Shown here piece by piece: positions 36,573 to 44,001 of a stretch of 64,000 nt of DNA. Source of the DNA: Streptomyces pactum. GTDB taxonomy: Bacteria > Actinomycetota > Actinomycetes > Streptomycetales > Streptomycetaceae. Location: NCBI RefSeq assembly GCF_002005225.1, contig NZ_CP019724.1, positions 5,349,501 to 5,413,500 on the forward strand, read 5' to 3'. The first letter of the stretch is position 1. Each line of letters starts with the position of its first letter. The translations under genes were made by a program, and so were the position numbers. The notes under the pieces were generated by a model. That model searched no databases. It saw nothing but the letters and a program-made list of their open reading frames with translations, and was not told where the DNA came from.

Positions 36573-36980
36573 ATGGCCGCGAGCCGCCACCGCCGCCTTC
36601 GCCGCACCACCGTCACCGCCGCAGCCGTGGCGACCTTCGCCCTGACGGCCGGACTCACCACCGGGTGCGACGCCGTCGACAAGGCCCTCGACTGCGTCCA
36701 GACCGCCGACGCCATCGCCGACAGCGTCACCGCGCTCCAGCAGGCCGTCGAGAACGCGTCCAACGACCCGACGCAGCTCGAGGAATCCCTCAACTCCATA
36801 GACAAGAACCTCGACAAGATCGGCGACACGACCGACAACACCGACGTCGACAAGGCCGTCGACGACCTCGGCAAAGCCGTCGACAACGTCCGCACCTCGG
36901 TCGAGAACGGCGACAACACCCCCGACCTCAGCCCCGTCACCGACGCGGCGGGCGAACTGACCAAGGTCTGCACGCCGTAA
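36573..36980 (+). CDS. Small secreted lipoprotein, coiled-coil-like
   Basis: A 135-residue protein with Arg-rich n-region (RHRRLRRTTV), hydrophobic core and lipobox LTTGC, with the acylated Cys at residue 32. The mature part is short and helical with heptad-like acidic repeats (LQQAVENASNDPTQLEESL, SIDKNLDKIGDTTDN, VDKAVDDLGKAVDNV) and only two further cysteines, which may form a disulfide (DCVQT ... VCTP). ATG 36573 has GGGGAGGA upstream. No known domain; the name and role are not recognised. It separates rph from rdgB. Confidence 0.75.
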   Translation: MAASRHRRLRRTTVTAAAVATFALTAGLTTGCDAVDKALDCVQTADAIADSVTALQQAVENASNDPTQLEESLNSIDKNLDKIGDTTDNTDVDKAVDDLGKAVDNVRTSVENGDNTPDLSPVTDAAGELTKVCTP

Positions 36981-37029
36981 CCCGGAGCGGGGGTGAGCGC
37001 TCCGGCGGGCACCCGGAATACTGGACCTC

Positions 37030-37632
37030 ATGACCCGCCTGATCCTCGCCACCCGCAACGCCGGAAAGATCACCGAACTGAGGGCCATCCTCGCCGACGC
37101 GGGCCTGCCCCACGACCTCGTCGGCGCGGATGCCTACCCTCAGATCCCCGACGTCAAGGAAACCGGCGTCACCTTCGCCGAGAACGCCCTGCTCAAGGCC
37201 CACGCCCTGGCCCAGGCCACCGGGCTCCCCTCCGTCGCCGACGACTCCGGCCTCTGCGTCGACGTCCTGGGCGGCGCCCCCGGCATCTTCTCCGCCCGCT
37301 GGTCCGGCACCCACGGCGACGACAAGGCCAACCTCGACCTCCTCCTCGCCCAGCTCGGCGACATCGCCGACGGACACCGGGGCGCCCACTTCGCCTGCGC
37401 GGCGGCCCTGGCCCTGCCCGACGGCACGGAGCGGGTGGTCGAGGGCCAACTCCGAGGCACCCTCCGCCACACCCCCGCCGGCACGGGCGGCTTCGGCTAC
37501 GACCCGATCCTCCAGCCGGAGGGCGAGACCCGCACGTGCGCGGAACTGACGGCAGCGGAGAAGAACGCGATCAGCCACCGGGGGAAGGCGTTCAGGGCGC
37601 TGGTGCCGGTGGTGCGGGAGTTGCTGGGCTGA
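37030..37632 (+). CDS. rdgB: dITP/XTP pyrophosphatase (HAM1/RdgB)
   Basis: A 200-residue nucleotide pyrophosphatase that removes deaminated purine nucleotides (ITP, XTP). Landmarks: LILATRNAGKITELRAIL (Ser/Thr-x-Asn-x-x-Lys), VTFAENALLKAHALAQATG, VADDSGLCVDVLGGAPGI with the catalytic Asp, and GTGGFGYDPI plus AISHRGKAFRAL at the C-terminus. Length matches the family. ATG 37030 lacks a good ribosome site; AATACT 12 bases upstream may be a -10, suggesting another leaderless message. Followed by a strong hairpin and the oppositely oriented tRNA. Confidence 0.95.
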   Translation: MTRLILATRNAGKITELRAILADAGLPHDLVGADAYPQIPDVKETGVTFAENALLKAHALAQATGLPSVADDSGLCVDVLGGAPGIFSARWSGTHGDDKANLDLLLAQLGDIADGHRGAHFACAAALALPDGTERVVEGQLRGTLRHTPAGTGGFGYDPILQPEGETRTCAELTAAEKNAISHRGKAFRALVPVVRELLG

Positions 37633-37635
37633 GGC

Positions 37636-37665
37636 GTGAGGGCCGTCCATGCGGACGGCCCTCAC
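37636..37665. terminator. Terminator between rdgB and tRNA-Leu
   Basis: Perfect 13-bp stem (GTGAGGGCCGTCC and complement, arms 37636-37648 and 37653-37665) with a 4-base loop, positioned to stop both the rdgB and the convergent tRNA transcripts. Confidence 0.85.
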
Positions 37666-37671
37666 CGTGGG

Positions 37672-37754
37672 TGCGGCCGATGGGAGTCGAACCCACATGG
37701 GCAAATGCCCCGAGGCACCTAAAACCTCTGCTTATACCATTCAGCAACGGCCGC
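37672..37754 (-). tRNA. tRNA-Leu, anticodon UAG
   Basis: An 83-base class II tRNA on the minus strand. Acceptor arms GCGGCCG/CGGCCGC pair perfectly; the D-arm contains TGGT; anticodon stem GAGGT/GCCTC encloses loop TTTAGGT, giving TAG; a long variable arm (GGGGCATTTGCCC) marks Leu; the T-loop is GTTCGAC. CCA is not encoded. It decodes CUA and, by wobble, CUG. Confidence 0.93.
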
Positions 37755-37766
37755 ATTGCGGCCATG

Positions 37767-37916
37767 CTACCGGTCGTCAGCCACTTGCCTACCGCGGCCT
37801 CCGCGGCACCAGGTGTCCGTGGAGGCGTGACAGTTGGGGCACAGCAGCCTCAGGTTGGCAGAGCGGTCATCGCTCCAGTCTCCGTAGATCCAGTACCGCC
37901 CCTGCGGGGACGGGTC
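37767..37916 (-). pseudogene. HNH endonuclease C-terminal remnant
   Basis: Translated on the minus strand this stretch gives GDWSDDRSANLRLLCPNCHA and STDTWCRGGRGRQVADDR before a stop, the typical zinc-finger end of small HNH nucleases (usual form: DHINGDxxDNRLENLRLLCPNCH). The catalytic block expected just before it is altered: YWIYGD stands where DHINGD is normal. No start codon precedes it; the frame runs straight on from the bcp stop codon. Only about 49 codons survive, so this is a decayed gene between bcp and the tRNA. Confidence 0.7.
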
Positions 37917-38384
37917 TCAGATCCCCAGATCCTTGATGATCTTGGCCACGTGGCCCGTCGCCCGCACGTTGTACAGGGCGCGTTCCACCTTGCCCTCCTC
38001 GTCCACGACGATCGTGGAGCGGATGACGCCCATGTAGGTCTTGCCGTAGTTCTTCTTCTCGCCGAAGGCGCCGTAGGCGTCGAGGACCTTCTTGTCGGGG
38101 TCGGCGAGGAGGGTGACCTTCAACGACTCCGTCTCGCGGAACTTGGCCAGCTTCTCCGGCTTGTCGGGCGAGATGCCGATCACGTCGTACCCGGCGCCGG
38201 CCAGCAGCTCCAGGTTGTCGGTGAAGTCGCACGCCTGCTTCGTGCAGCCGGGGGTAAGCGCGGCAGGGTAGAAGTAGACGATGACCTTGCGGCCCTTGTG
38301 GTCGGACAGGGACACCTCGTTGCCGTCGGCGTCCGGGAGGGTGAAGGCGGGGGCCGGGTCCCCGGGCTGGAGTCGATCGCTCAT
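37917..38384 (-). CDS. bcp: Thiol peroxidase, Bcp/PrxQ type
   Basis: A 155-residue peroxiredoxin that reduces hydrogen and alkyl peroxides. The peroxidatic Cys47 is in ALTPGCTKQACDF and the resolving Cys52 follows five residues later, the PrxQ-alpha arrangement. Other landmarks are GDPAPAFTLPDADG and VIGISPDKPEKLAKF. ATG 38384; TACGCT in front of it (about 7 bases away) suggests a leaderless promoter. Divergent from the DUF3618 gene. Confidence 0.95.
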   Translation of the reverse strand: MSDRLQPGDPAPAFTLPDADGNEVSLSDHKGRKVIVYFYPAALTPGCTKQACDFTDNLELLAGAGYDVIGISPDKPEKLAKFRETESLKVTLLADPDKKVLDAYGAFGEKKNYGKTYMGVIRSTIVVDEEGKVERALYNVRATGHVAKIIKDLGI

Positions 38385-38477
38385 CGATCCAGCGTAACCG
38401 GGGGTCCTGACAGTGCAGCGGGGCGAGTAGCTGACAGACTGTCCGCAACAGCGTCAGCAGACTTCGGAGGCCGTACG

Positions 38478-38810
38478 GTGGCGGACACGTCGGACATCAG
38501 AACCCCGGCGCAGATCGAGGCGGACATCAAGCGCCGCCGCGAGGTGCTGGCCGAGACGCTCGACGAGCTCGGGATGCGGGTGCACCCGAAGACGATCGTG
38601 GGCGATGCGAAGGCCAAGGTCGCTTCCAGCGTCGATCACACCCTCGGGCGGGCGTACGTCGGGGTCAATCGTGTGGTCAGCGATGTGAAGTCGCAGTTCG
38701 TGGACGAGGAGGGCGCGCCGCGGATGGAGCGGGTCGTGCCCGCCGCGCTCGTGGTCGTCGGGGTCGTGGGGCTGCTCGCCCTGGGCGGTACCCGGCGGCG
38801 CAGGCGCTGA
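38478..38810 (+). CDS. DUF3618 membrane-associated protein
   Basis: A 110-residue protein. RTPAQIEADIKRRREVLAET is the DUF3618 N-terminal signature, followed by LDELGMRVHPKTIVGDAKAK and VDHTLGRAYVGVNRVVSDV. A single C-terminal helix (VVPAALVVVGVVGLLALGG) ends in an Arg-rich tail, so it is tail-anchored with its body in the cytoplasm. GTG 38478 follows GGAGG. Family function is unknown. The GroES-like gene starts 24 bases later but has its own promoter signal. Confidence 0.82.
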   Translation: MADTSDIRTPAQIEADIKRRREVLAETLDELGMRVHPKTIVGDAKAKVASSVDHTLGRAYVGVNRVVSDVKSQFVDEEGAPRMERVVPAALVVVGVVGLLALGGTRRRRR

Positions 38811-38821
38811 GCGGGGGCAGG

Positions 38822-38827
38822 TAGGTT
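38822..38827 (+). promoter_or_regulatory. -10 element TAGGTT, leaderless promoter for GroES-like gene
   Basis: TAGGTT ends 6 bases before the GTG at 38834; no ribosome site is present between. Confidence 0.5.
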
Positions 38828-38833
38828 CAGGGC

Positions 38834-39190
38834 GTGAGCGCCAAGAGAAACGAGCACGGCTCCCCCGACGACAAGCTGCCCATCCGGATGCTGCACGACC
38901 GCGTACTCGTGCGGCAGGACACCGGTGAGGGCGAGCGGCGTTCCGGGGGCGGCATCCTGATCCCCGCCACGGCGGCGGTCGGCAAGCGGCTGGCCTGGGC
39001 CGAGGTCGTCGCGGTGGGGCAGAACGTACGGACCGTGGAGCCGGGCGACCGGGTGTTGTACGACCCGGAGGACCGTGCGGAGGTCGAGGTGCGGGGCACG
39101 GCGTACGTGCTCATGCGCGAGCGTGATCTGCACGCCGTGGCCGCGGACCGTTTCGAGGGGTCCGAGGACTCGACCGGGCTGTACCTGTAG
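38834..39190 (+). CDS. GroES-like (Cpn10-fold) protein
   Basis: A 118-residue Cpn10-fold protein, separate from the true groES. Family features are IRMLHDRVLVRQDTGEGERR, SGGGILIPATAAVGKRLAWA, EVVAVGQNVRTVEPGDRVLY and a late strand AYVLMRERDLHAV. Compared with GroES the mobile loop is changed and the C-terminus is extended. No GroEL gene is adjacent. It may be a chaperonin-related orphan conserved in Streptomyces; function unknown. Leaderless start at GTG 38834. Confidence 0.85.
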   Translation: MSAKRNEHGSPDDKLPIRMLHDRVLVRQDTGEGERRSGGGILIPATAAVGKRLAWAEVVAVGQNVRTVEPGDRVLYDPEDRAEVEVRGTAYVLMRERDLHAVAADRFEGSEDSTGLYL

Positions 39191-39219
39191 AGCAGCGGCA
39201 GCGGTAGCGGTAGCCGCGA

Positions 39220-39253
39220 GAAGGGGCTGGTGGCCGGTGTCACCAGCCCCTTC
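39220..39253 (+). terminator. Terminator of GroES-like gene
   Basis: Perfect 13-bp stem (GAAGGGGCTGGTG and complement; arms 39220-39232 and 39241-39253) with an 8-base loop, 30 bases after the stop. Confidence 0.85.
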
Positions 39254-39281
39254 GTGCTGTCCTTGCTACCTTGGGAAGCAC

Positions 39282-39323
39282 CCCGACGAGACGCGCCGTA
39301 CCGGGCCAAGGAAAAGACGACGC
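39282..39323 (+). ncRNA. Guanidine-III riboswitch (ykkC-III)
   Basis: The 42 bases at 39282-39323 follow the guanidine-III aptamer almost position for position as I recall it from the Thermobifida fusca structure: CCCGACGAG, then ACGCGCCGTACC, GGGCCAAGGA and AAAGACGACGC, including the ACGAG and AAGACG segments that build the pseudoknotted ligand site. It ends 34 bases before the sugE start codon, the standard context for this class. Guanidinium binding should free the GGAGGTG ribosome site. Confidence 0.88.
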
Positions 39324-39357
39324 ACCACCGTTCAGTTCGTTCACGGAGGTGCCCGTC

Positions 39358-39678
39358 ATGGCCTGGGTTCTGTTGCTCGTCGCCGGTCTGCTCGAGGTCG
39401 GCTGGTCGATCGGGATGAAGTACACGGACGGTTTCACCCGTCTCGTGCCGAGTCTGTTCACCGGTGCCGGGATCGTGGCCAGCATGGTGCTGCTGTCGTA
39501 CGCGGCCCGGACGCTGCCGATCGGTACCGCCTACGGCGTGTGGGTGGGCATCGGCGCGGCCGGTGCGGCGGTGCTCGGCATGGTGGTGCTGGGTGAGCCG
39601 GTGACCGCCGCCCGGATCTTCTTCATCTGTCTGCTGCTGGTCGCCGTGGTGGGGCTGAAGGCGACCTCCGGACACTGA
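39358..39678 (+). CDS. sugE: Guanidinium exporter Gdx (SugE), SMR family
   Basis: A 106-residue small multidrug resistance protein with four helices. The essential membrane glutamate is Glu13 in LVAGLLEVGWSIGMKY; the helix 2-3 pattern AARTLPIGTAYGVWVGIGA and GEPVTAARIFFI complete the Gdx type. Gdx proteins exchange guanidinium for protons as antiparallel dimers. The preceding guanidine-III riboswitch fixes the substrate as guanidinium with good confidence. ATG 39358 has GGAGGTG about 6 bases upstream. Confidence 0.95.
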   Translation: MAWVLLLVAGLLEVGWSIGMKYTDGFTRLVPSLFTGAGIVASMVLLSYAARTLPIGTAYGVWVGIGAAGAAVLGMVVLGEPVTAARIFFICLLLVAVVGLKATSGH

Positions 39679-39699
39679 CCCGGCCGGCCCGGCGGGGTG

Positions 39700-42120
39700 T
39701 CACTGGCGGCGGGGGGTGACGGGGATGCCGGCGACCGTTCCGGTGTCGGAGTCCTCGCCGCCGCCCGCGCCGGTCGAGTCGCCGTCGCCTCCCTCGGTGC
39801 TGCCGCCGCCGTTCGTCGAGTCGTCCTCGCCGCCTCCGTCACCGCCGCCCGTGGGGCCCGGCTCGGTGGTGGCGCCGCCTGTGGTGGGGCCGCCGGTCAC
39901 CGGGTCACCGGTGCCGGTGTCGCCGCCCGGCGGGGTGCTGCCGCCGCCGGTCCGGCCGGGGGTCTCGGTGCCGGTGTCCTCGTCGCCGCTGGAGTCGCCG
40001 TCGGGGTCGCCGCCGCCGCTCTCGTCGCCCGGCCCGGGCTCGTCCGAGGAGTCGTCGGACGGGGAGGCGGTGACGTCGGCGCCGGTCTGGAGCCGGAGGT
40101 CGAAGTCGGTGACCGGTTCGCCCTTGAGGGCGTTGCGGGTGTACTGGCCCCAGATCTCCGCGGGGGCGCCGCCGCCGTTGACGCGGGGCAGGCCCATCGC
40201 GCCGTAGAGCGGCTTGTGGGCGGCGGTCTGCGGGTCCTGGCCCATCACCGCGATGACGGTGGCGAGCTCGGGGGTGTAGCCGGCGAACCAGGCGGCGGTG
40301 TCCTCCTCGGCGGTGCCGGTCTTGCCGGCGGCGGGGCGGCCGGCGGCCTGGGCGGCGGTGGCGGTGCCGTTCTGGACGACGCTGCGCAGGACGGAGGTGG
40401 TGGTGTCGGCGGCCTCGCGGCTGACGGCCTGGCGTTCGCGCCGCTCGGGCAGCTCGACCTCGTGCTTGCCGTCCTTCATGACCTTCTCGACCAGCGTGTA
40501 CGTGCCGTGCCTGCCGTGGTTGGCGAGGGTGGCGTACGCCTCCGCCATGTCGAGGGGGCTGGCGGTGGCCACGCCGAGGGCGATGGAGGGGGTGGGGGTC
40601 AGCTCGGGGGTGTTCTTGGAGAGGCCGAGGTCGATCGCGGTCTGCTTGACCTTGTCGGAGCCGACGTCCACGGCCATCTGGGCGTACACGGCGTTGATGG
40701 ACTTGTCGGTGGCCTCGCGGACGGTGACGTCGCCGTAGTCGCGGTGGTCCTCGTTCTCCGGGGCGTAGCGGCCGCCGCTCCAGCCCTGGACGGGGCGTTC
40801 GCTGGTGCCGTCGTAGACCGTGTTGGGGTTGATCACGCGGCCGTCCTGCGTCTCGGAGTGGTTCTCGACGGCGGACGTGAACACGAAGGGCTTGAAGGTG
40901 GAGCCGGTCTGGAAGTCGCGGCGGGTGGCGTTGGGCGTGTACTGCTTGACGTAGTCGATGCCGTTGTACATCGCGACGACCTTGCCGGTCTTCGGGTCGA
41001 CGGAGGCGCCGCCCGCGCGGACGTAGGTGTCGACCTTGCGTTCCTTCTTGTCCAGCTTGGACATGAGTTTGTCGTCGACGGCCTTGACGAAGGCGTCCTG
41101 CTTGTCCTTCTGCAGGGTGGTGGTGATGCGGTAGCCGCCGCGGTCGAGCTCCTCCTCGTCGACGATCCCGTTCTGGATCAGGTGGTCCCTGACGATGTTG
41201 ACGACGTAGCCGCGCTGGCCGGACATGTTGGTGGAGATGGTGCTCTCCTTGGGCGCGGGGAACTTCTGGCTCGCGCGTTCGGAGCGGGTGAGCCAGCCCT
41301 TCTCGACCATGCCGTCCAGGACGTAGTTCCAGCGGGCCTCGGCGGCGGGCTTGTTCTCGGGGTGGGCGACCACGTCGTACTGGCTGGGGGCGTTGAGCAG
41401 GGAGGCGAGGTAGGCGCCCTGGGCCGCGGTGAGGTTCTTGGCGTCGACGCCGTAGTAGGCCTGGGCGGCGGCCTGGATGCCGTAGGCGCCGCGGCCGAAG
41501 AAGCTGGTGTTGAGGTAGCCCTCGAGGATCTCGTTCTTGCTCTTCTCGCGGTCGAGCTTGATCGAGATGAAGAACTCCTTCACCTTGCGGGTGATGGTCT
41601 GTTCCTGGGCCAGGTAGTAGTTCTTGACGTACTGCTGGGTGATCGTGGAGCCGGACTGCTTGCCCTTGCCGGTGGCGGTGTTCCAGCCGGCGCGGACCAT
41701 CGCAGCCGGGTCGACGGCGGACTCGGTGTAGAAGTCGCGGTCCTCGGCGGCCAGGACGGCGTGCTGGGCGTCCTTGGAGATGCGGGCGAGGCCGACGCTC
41801 TCCCGGTTGACCTCGCCGTCGCGGGCGAGGACGCCGCCGTCGGCGTACAGGTAGACGTTGGACTGCTTGGTGGCGAGCGCGTTGGCGGCCGGGATCTGCA
41901 CGAGGTGGTAGCCGAGGAAGAAGCCGCCGATCAGGAGCAGGACGCCGATGAGGCAGGTGCTCAGCACGATGCGCCAGGTCGGGACCAGTCGGCGCCATCC
42001 GGTCCTTGGCCGCTTAGGCTTCCCGGCTTTCCCCTCGCCGGCCGCCTGGGGCTCTGTCTGCGCCCGGCCCGGGTTCGGCTGCTGCGGCTGCGGCTGCGGC
42101 TCGTCGCTCATCTCGTGCAC
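39700..42120 (-). CDS. Bifunctional class A penicillin-binding protein
   Basis: An 806-residue peptidoglycan synthase: cytoplasmic Gln/Pro-rich tail, one membrane helix (residues 50-72), glycosyltransferase domain with catalytic Glu126 (AAEDRDFY), then a transpeptidase domain with Ser407 (TGSTFKPF), SIN near 465 and KTGTA near 600. A C-terminal region of about 130 residues rich in Gly, Ser, Thr, Asp and Pro is probably wall-embedded and disordered. GTG 42120 or ATG 42111 (MSDEPQ) are both possible; AGGAG precedes the GTG by only 3 bases. Convergent with sugE, stops 21 bases apart. Confidence 0.95.
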   Translation of the reverse strand: MHEMSDEPQPQPQQPNPGRAQTEPQAAGEGKAGKPKRPRTGWRRLVPTWRIVLSTCLIGVLLLIGGFFLGYHLVQIPAANALATKQSNVYLYADGGVLARDGEVNRESVGLARISKDAQHAVLAAEDRDFYTESAVDPAAMVRAGWNTATGKGKQSGSTITQQYVKNYYLAQEQTITRKVKEFFISIKLDREKSKNEILEGYLNTSFFGRGAYGIQAAAQAYYGVDAKNLTAAQGAYLASLLNAPSQYDVVAHPENKPAAEARWNYVLDGMVEKGWLTRSERASQKFPAPKESTISTNMSGQRGYVVNIVRDHLIQNGIVDEEELDRGGYRITTTLQKDKQDAFVKAVDDKLMSKLDKKERKVDTYVRAGGASVDPKTGKVVAMYNGIDYVKQYTPNATRRDFQTGSTFKPFVFTSAVENHSETQDGRVINPNTVYDGTSERPVQGWSGGRYAPENEDHRDYGDVTVREATDKSINAVYAQMAVDVGSDKVKQTAIDLGLSKNTPELTPTPSIALGVATASPLDMAEAYATLANHGRHGTYTLVEKVMKDGKHEVELPERRERQAVSREAADTTTSVLRSVVQNGTATAAQAAGRPAAGKTGTAEEDTAAWFAGYTPELATVIAVMGQDPQTAAHKPLYGAMGLPRVNGGGAPAEIWGQYTRNALKGEPVTDFDLRLQTGADVTASPSDDSSDEPGPGDESGGGDPDGDSSGDEDTGTETPGRTGGGSTPPGGDTGTGDPVTGGPTTGGATTEPGPTGGGDGGGEDDSTNGGGSTEGGDGDSTGAGGGEDSDTGTVAGIPVTPRRQ

Positions 42121-42296
42121 GGACTCCTGTTTTCGCGTCGTACGGTCTTGTCTCGTACGGCCTTGTACGCCTCTGCGTCCTCTGACGCGTTCTCACGCCT
42201 TCGACGCCCTTAGAAGAAGACTCTCGCACCGGGCGTTCCGTTCCCGCTCGGCGGCACTCCCGTGAAATCGCGTGGCACGGGTGGTCGCCGTGGCAC

Positions 42297-42302
42297 TAGG
42301 CT
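42297..42302 (+). promoter_or_regulatory. -10 element TAGGCT upstream of ABC-2 exporter genes
   Basis: TAGGCT predicts a transcription start near 42309, giving a leader of about 27 bases to the GTG at 42337, itself preceded by GGGGGG. Confidence 0.45.
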
Positions 42303-42336
42303 CCTGCGCTTCGGTGCCGGTCGGGGGGTGTGGTTC

Positions 42337-43143
42337 GTGGGCGTGGGTTCCGGGCGGTTGTACGTGGCCGTCGCGGCGGGGGGATTCCGACGTTACGCGA
42401 CGTATCGGGCGGCCACCGCCGCCGGGGTGTTCACCAACACGGTCTTCGGGTTGATCCTGGTTTACACCTATCTGGCCCTGTGGGACGAGAAACCGCAGCT
42501 CGGGGGCTACGACCAGGCGCAGGCCGTCACTTTCGTGTGGCTGGGGCAGGCGTTGCTGGCGGCGCTGGCCATCGGGGGCGGCGGGTTCGAGGACGAGCTG
42601 ATGGAGCGCATCCGTACGGGTGACATCGCCGTCGATCTGTACCGGCCGGCGGATCTCCAGCTCTGGTGGCTGGCGGCGGACGTGGGGCGGGCGGTGTTCC
42701 AGTTGCTCGGGCGGGGGGTGGTGCCGTTCGTGTTCGGCTCGCTCGTCTTCCCGGTGGCGCTGCCGCGGGAGGCGTCCACGTGGTTGGCCTTCCTGGTGGC
42801 GGTGGTGCTGGCGGCGTCGGTGAGTTTCGCGCTGCGGTACCTGGTGGCGCTCTCGGCGTTCTGGCTGATGGACGGCACGGGGGTGACGCAGATGGCGTGG
42901 CTCGCGGGGTTCTTCTGTTCGGGGATGCTGTTGCCGCTGAACGTGTTCCCCGGTGCGCTCGGCGAAGTCGTACGGATGCTGCCGTGGTCGTCGCTGCTCC
43001 AGGCGCCGGCGGACGTGCTGCTGGGGGAGGCCGATCCGCTGGGGACGTATCTCTTCCAGGCGGGGTGGGCGGTGGCGCTGCTGGCGGTGGGCCGGCTGAT
43101 GCAGTCGGCGGCGACGCGACGGGTGGTGGTGCAGGGTGGCTGA
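42337..43143 (+). CDS. ABC-2 type transporter permease, first
   Basis: A 268-residue integral membrane protein with six helices, of the ABC-2 (DUF990/ViuX-like) group: YRAATAAGVFTNTVFGLILV, TFVWLGQALLAAL, ELMERIRTGDIAVDLYRP, then DVGRAVFQLLGRGVVPFVFG. The RTGDIAVDLYRPADLQ amphipathic stretch is characteristic of this permease pair. GTG 42337 is chosen from the promoter and G-rich site; an earlier GTG at 42262 is less likely. It overlaps the second permease by 8 bases, and the ATPase gene follows; together they form a three-gene exporter of unknown substrate. Confidence 0.85.
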   Translation: MGVGSGRLYVAVAAGGFRRYATYRAATAAGVFTNTVFGLILVYTYLALWDEKPQLGGYDQAQAVTFVWLGQALLAALAIGGGGFEDELMERIRTGDIAVDLYRPADLQLWWLAADVGRAVFQLLGRGVVPFVFGSLVFPVALPREASTWLAFLVAVVLAASVSFALRYLVALSAFWLMDGTGVTQMAWLAGFFCSGMLLPLNVFPGALGEVVRMLPWSSLLQAPADVLLGEADPLGTYLFQAGWAVALLAVGRLMQSAATRRVVVQGG

Positions 43144-43978
43144 GACGGCTCACGCGGCCGGGCGGGGCGGCCGGGTCACCGAGGGCCTGCGCACGTACCG
43201 GCTGATCGCCGTGATGTGGATCCGGTCGACGATGGCCTACCGGACGTCCTTCGCGCTGACCACGTTCGGGAACTTCGCGGCGACCGCGCTGGACTTCGCG
43301 GCGATCCTGCTGATGTTCTCCCGCGTCGACGCGCTGGGCGGCTGGACGCTGGCCGAGGTGGCGTTCCTGTACGGGGTGTCCGCGGTCTGCTTCGGGCTGG
43401 CGGATCTGGCGGTCGGCTCGATGGAGCGGCTGGGCCGGCGGGTGCGCGACGGCACGCTGGACACGCTGCTGGTGCGTCCGGCGCCGGTGCTGGCGCAGGT
43501 CGCCGCGGACCGGTTCGCGCTGCGCCGGCTGGGCCGGGTGACGCAGGGGGTGCTGGTCCTGGGGTACGCCCTGACGGCCGTGGACATCGACTGGACGGCG
43601 GCGAAGCTGCTGCTGATGCCGGTGATGCTGCTCAGCGGGGCGGGGATCTTCTGCGCGGTGTTCGTGGCGGCGGCGGCGTTCCAGTTCGTGGCGCAGGACG
43701 CCTCGGAGGTGTCGAACGCCTTCACCTACGGCGGCACGACGATGCTGCAGTACCCGCCGACGGTGTTCGCGCTGGACCTGGTGCGGGGCGTGACGTTCGT
43801 GATGCCGCTGGCCTTCGTCAACTGGCTGCCGGCGAGCTATGTGCTGGACCGGCCGTACCCGCTGGACCTGCCCGGGTGGGTGGCGTTCGCGTCGCCGCTC
43901 GTGGCCGTGGCCTGCTGCGCGATGGCGGGGCTGGCCTGGCGGGCGGGGCTTCGTACGTACCGCAGTACAGGGAACTGA
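43136..43978 (+). CDS. ABC-2 type transporter permease, second
   Basis: A 280-residue membrane protein, the partner of the preceding permease. It has the same family pattern (RSTMAYRTSFALTTFGNFAA, LADLAVGSMERLGRRVRDGT, LDTLLVRPAPVLAQV) and about six helices, ending in RTYRSTGN. GTG 43136 overlaps the first permease by 8 bases, so translation is coupled. The two probably heterodimerise and are energised by the ATPase at 44002. Its 3' end runs into the 9-bp repeat that precedes the ATPase. Confidence 0.87.
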   Translation: MAETAHAAGRGGRVTEGLRTYRLIAVMWIRSTMAYRTSFALTTFGNFAATALDFAAILLMFSRVDALGGWTLAEVAFLYGVSAVCFGLADLAVGSMERLGRRVRDGTLDTLLVRPAPVLAQVAADRFALRRLGRVTQGVLVLGYALTAVDIDWTAAKLLLMPVMLLSGAGIFCAVFVAAAAFQFVAQDASEVSNAFTYGGTTMLQYPPTVFALDLVRGVTFVMPLAFVNWLPASYVLDRPYPLDLPGWVAFASPLVAVACCAMAGLAWRAGLRTYRSTGN

Positions 43979-43999
43979 GGGAGCTGAGGGAGCTGAGGG
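43973..43999. repeat. Three 9-bp direct repeats rich in ribosome-site sequence
   Basis: Units AACTGAGGG, AGCTGAGGG and AGCTGAGGG run head to tail and are followed by AGTTGG. Each contains GAGGG(A), so several overlapping ribosome sites are placed across the permease stop and before the ATPase start. Confidence 0.8.
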
Positions 44000-44001
44000 A
44001 G

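Noticed and set aside
37767..38384. Functional Bcp-HNH fusion by stop-codon read-through
   Set aside because: Bcp has its normal length and ends at the TGA; the HNH part has lost its catalytic residues, so a remnant is more likely.
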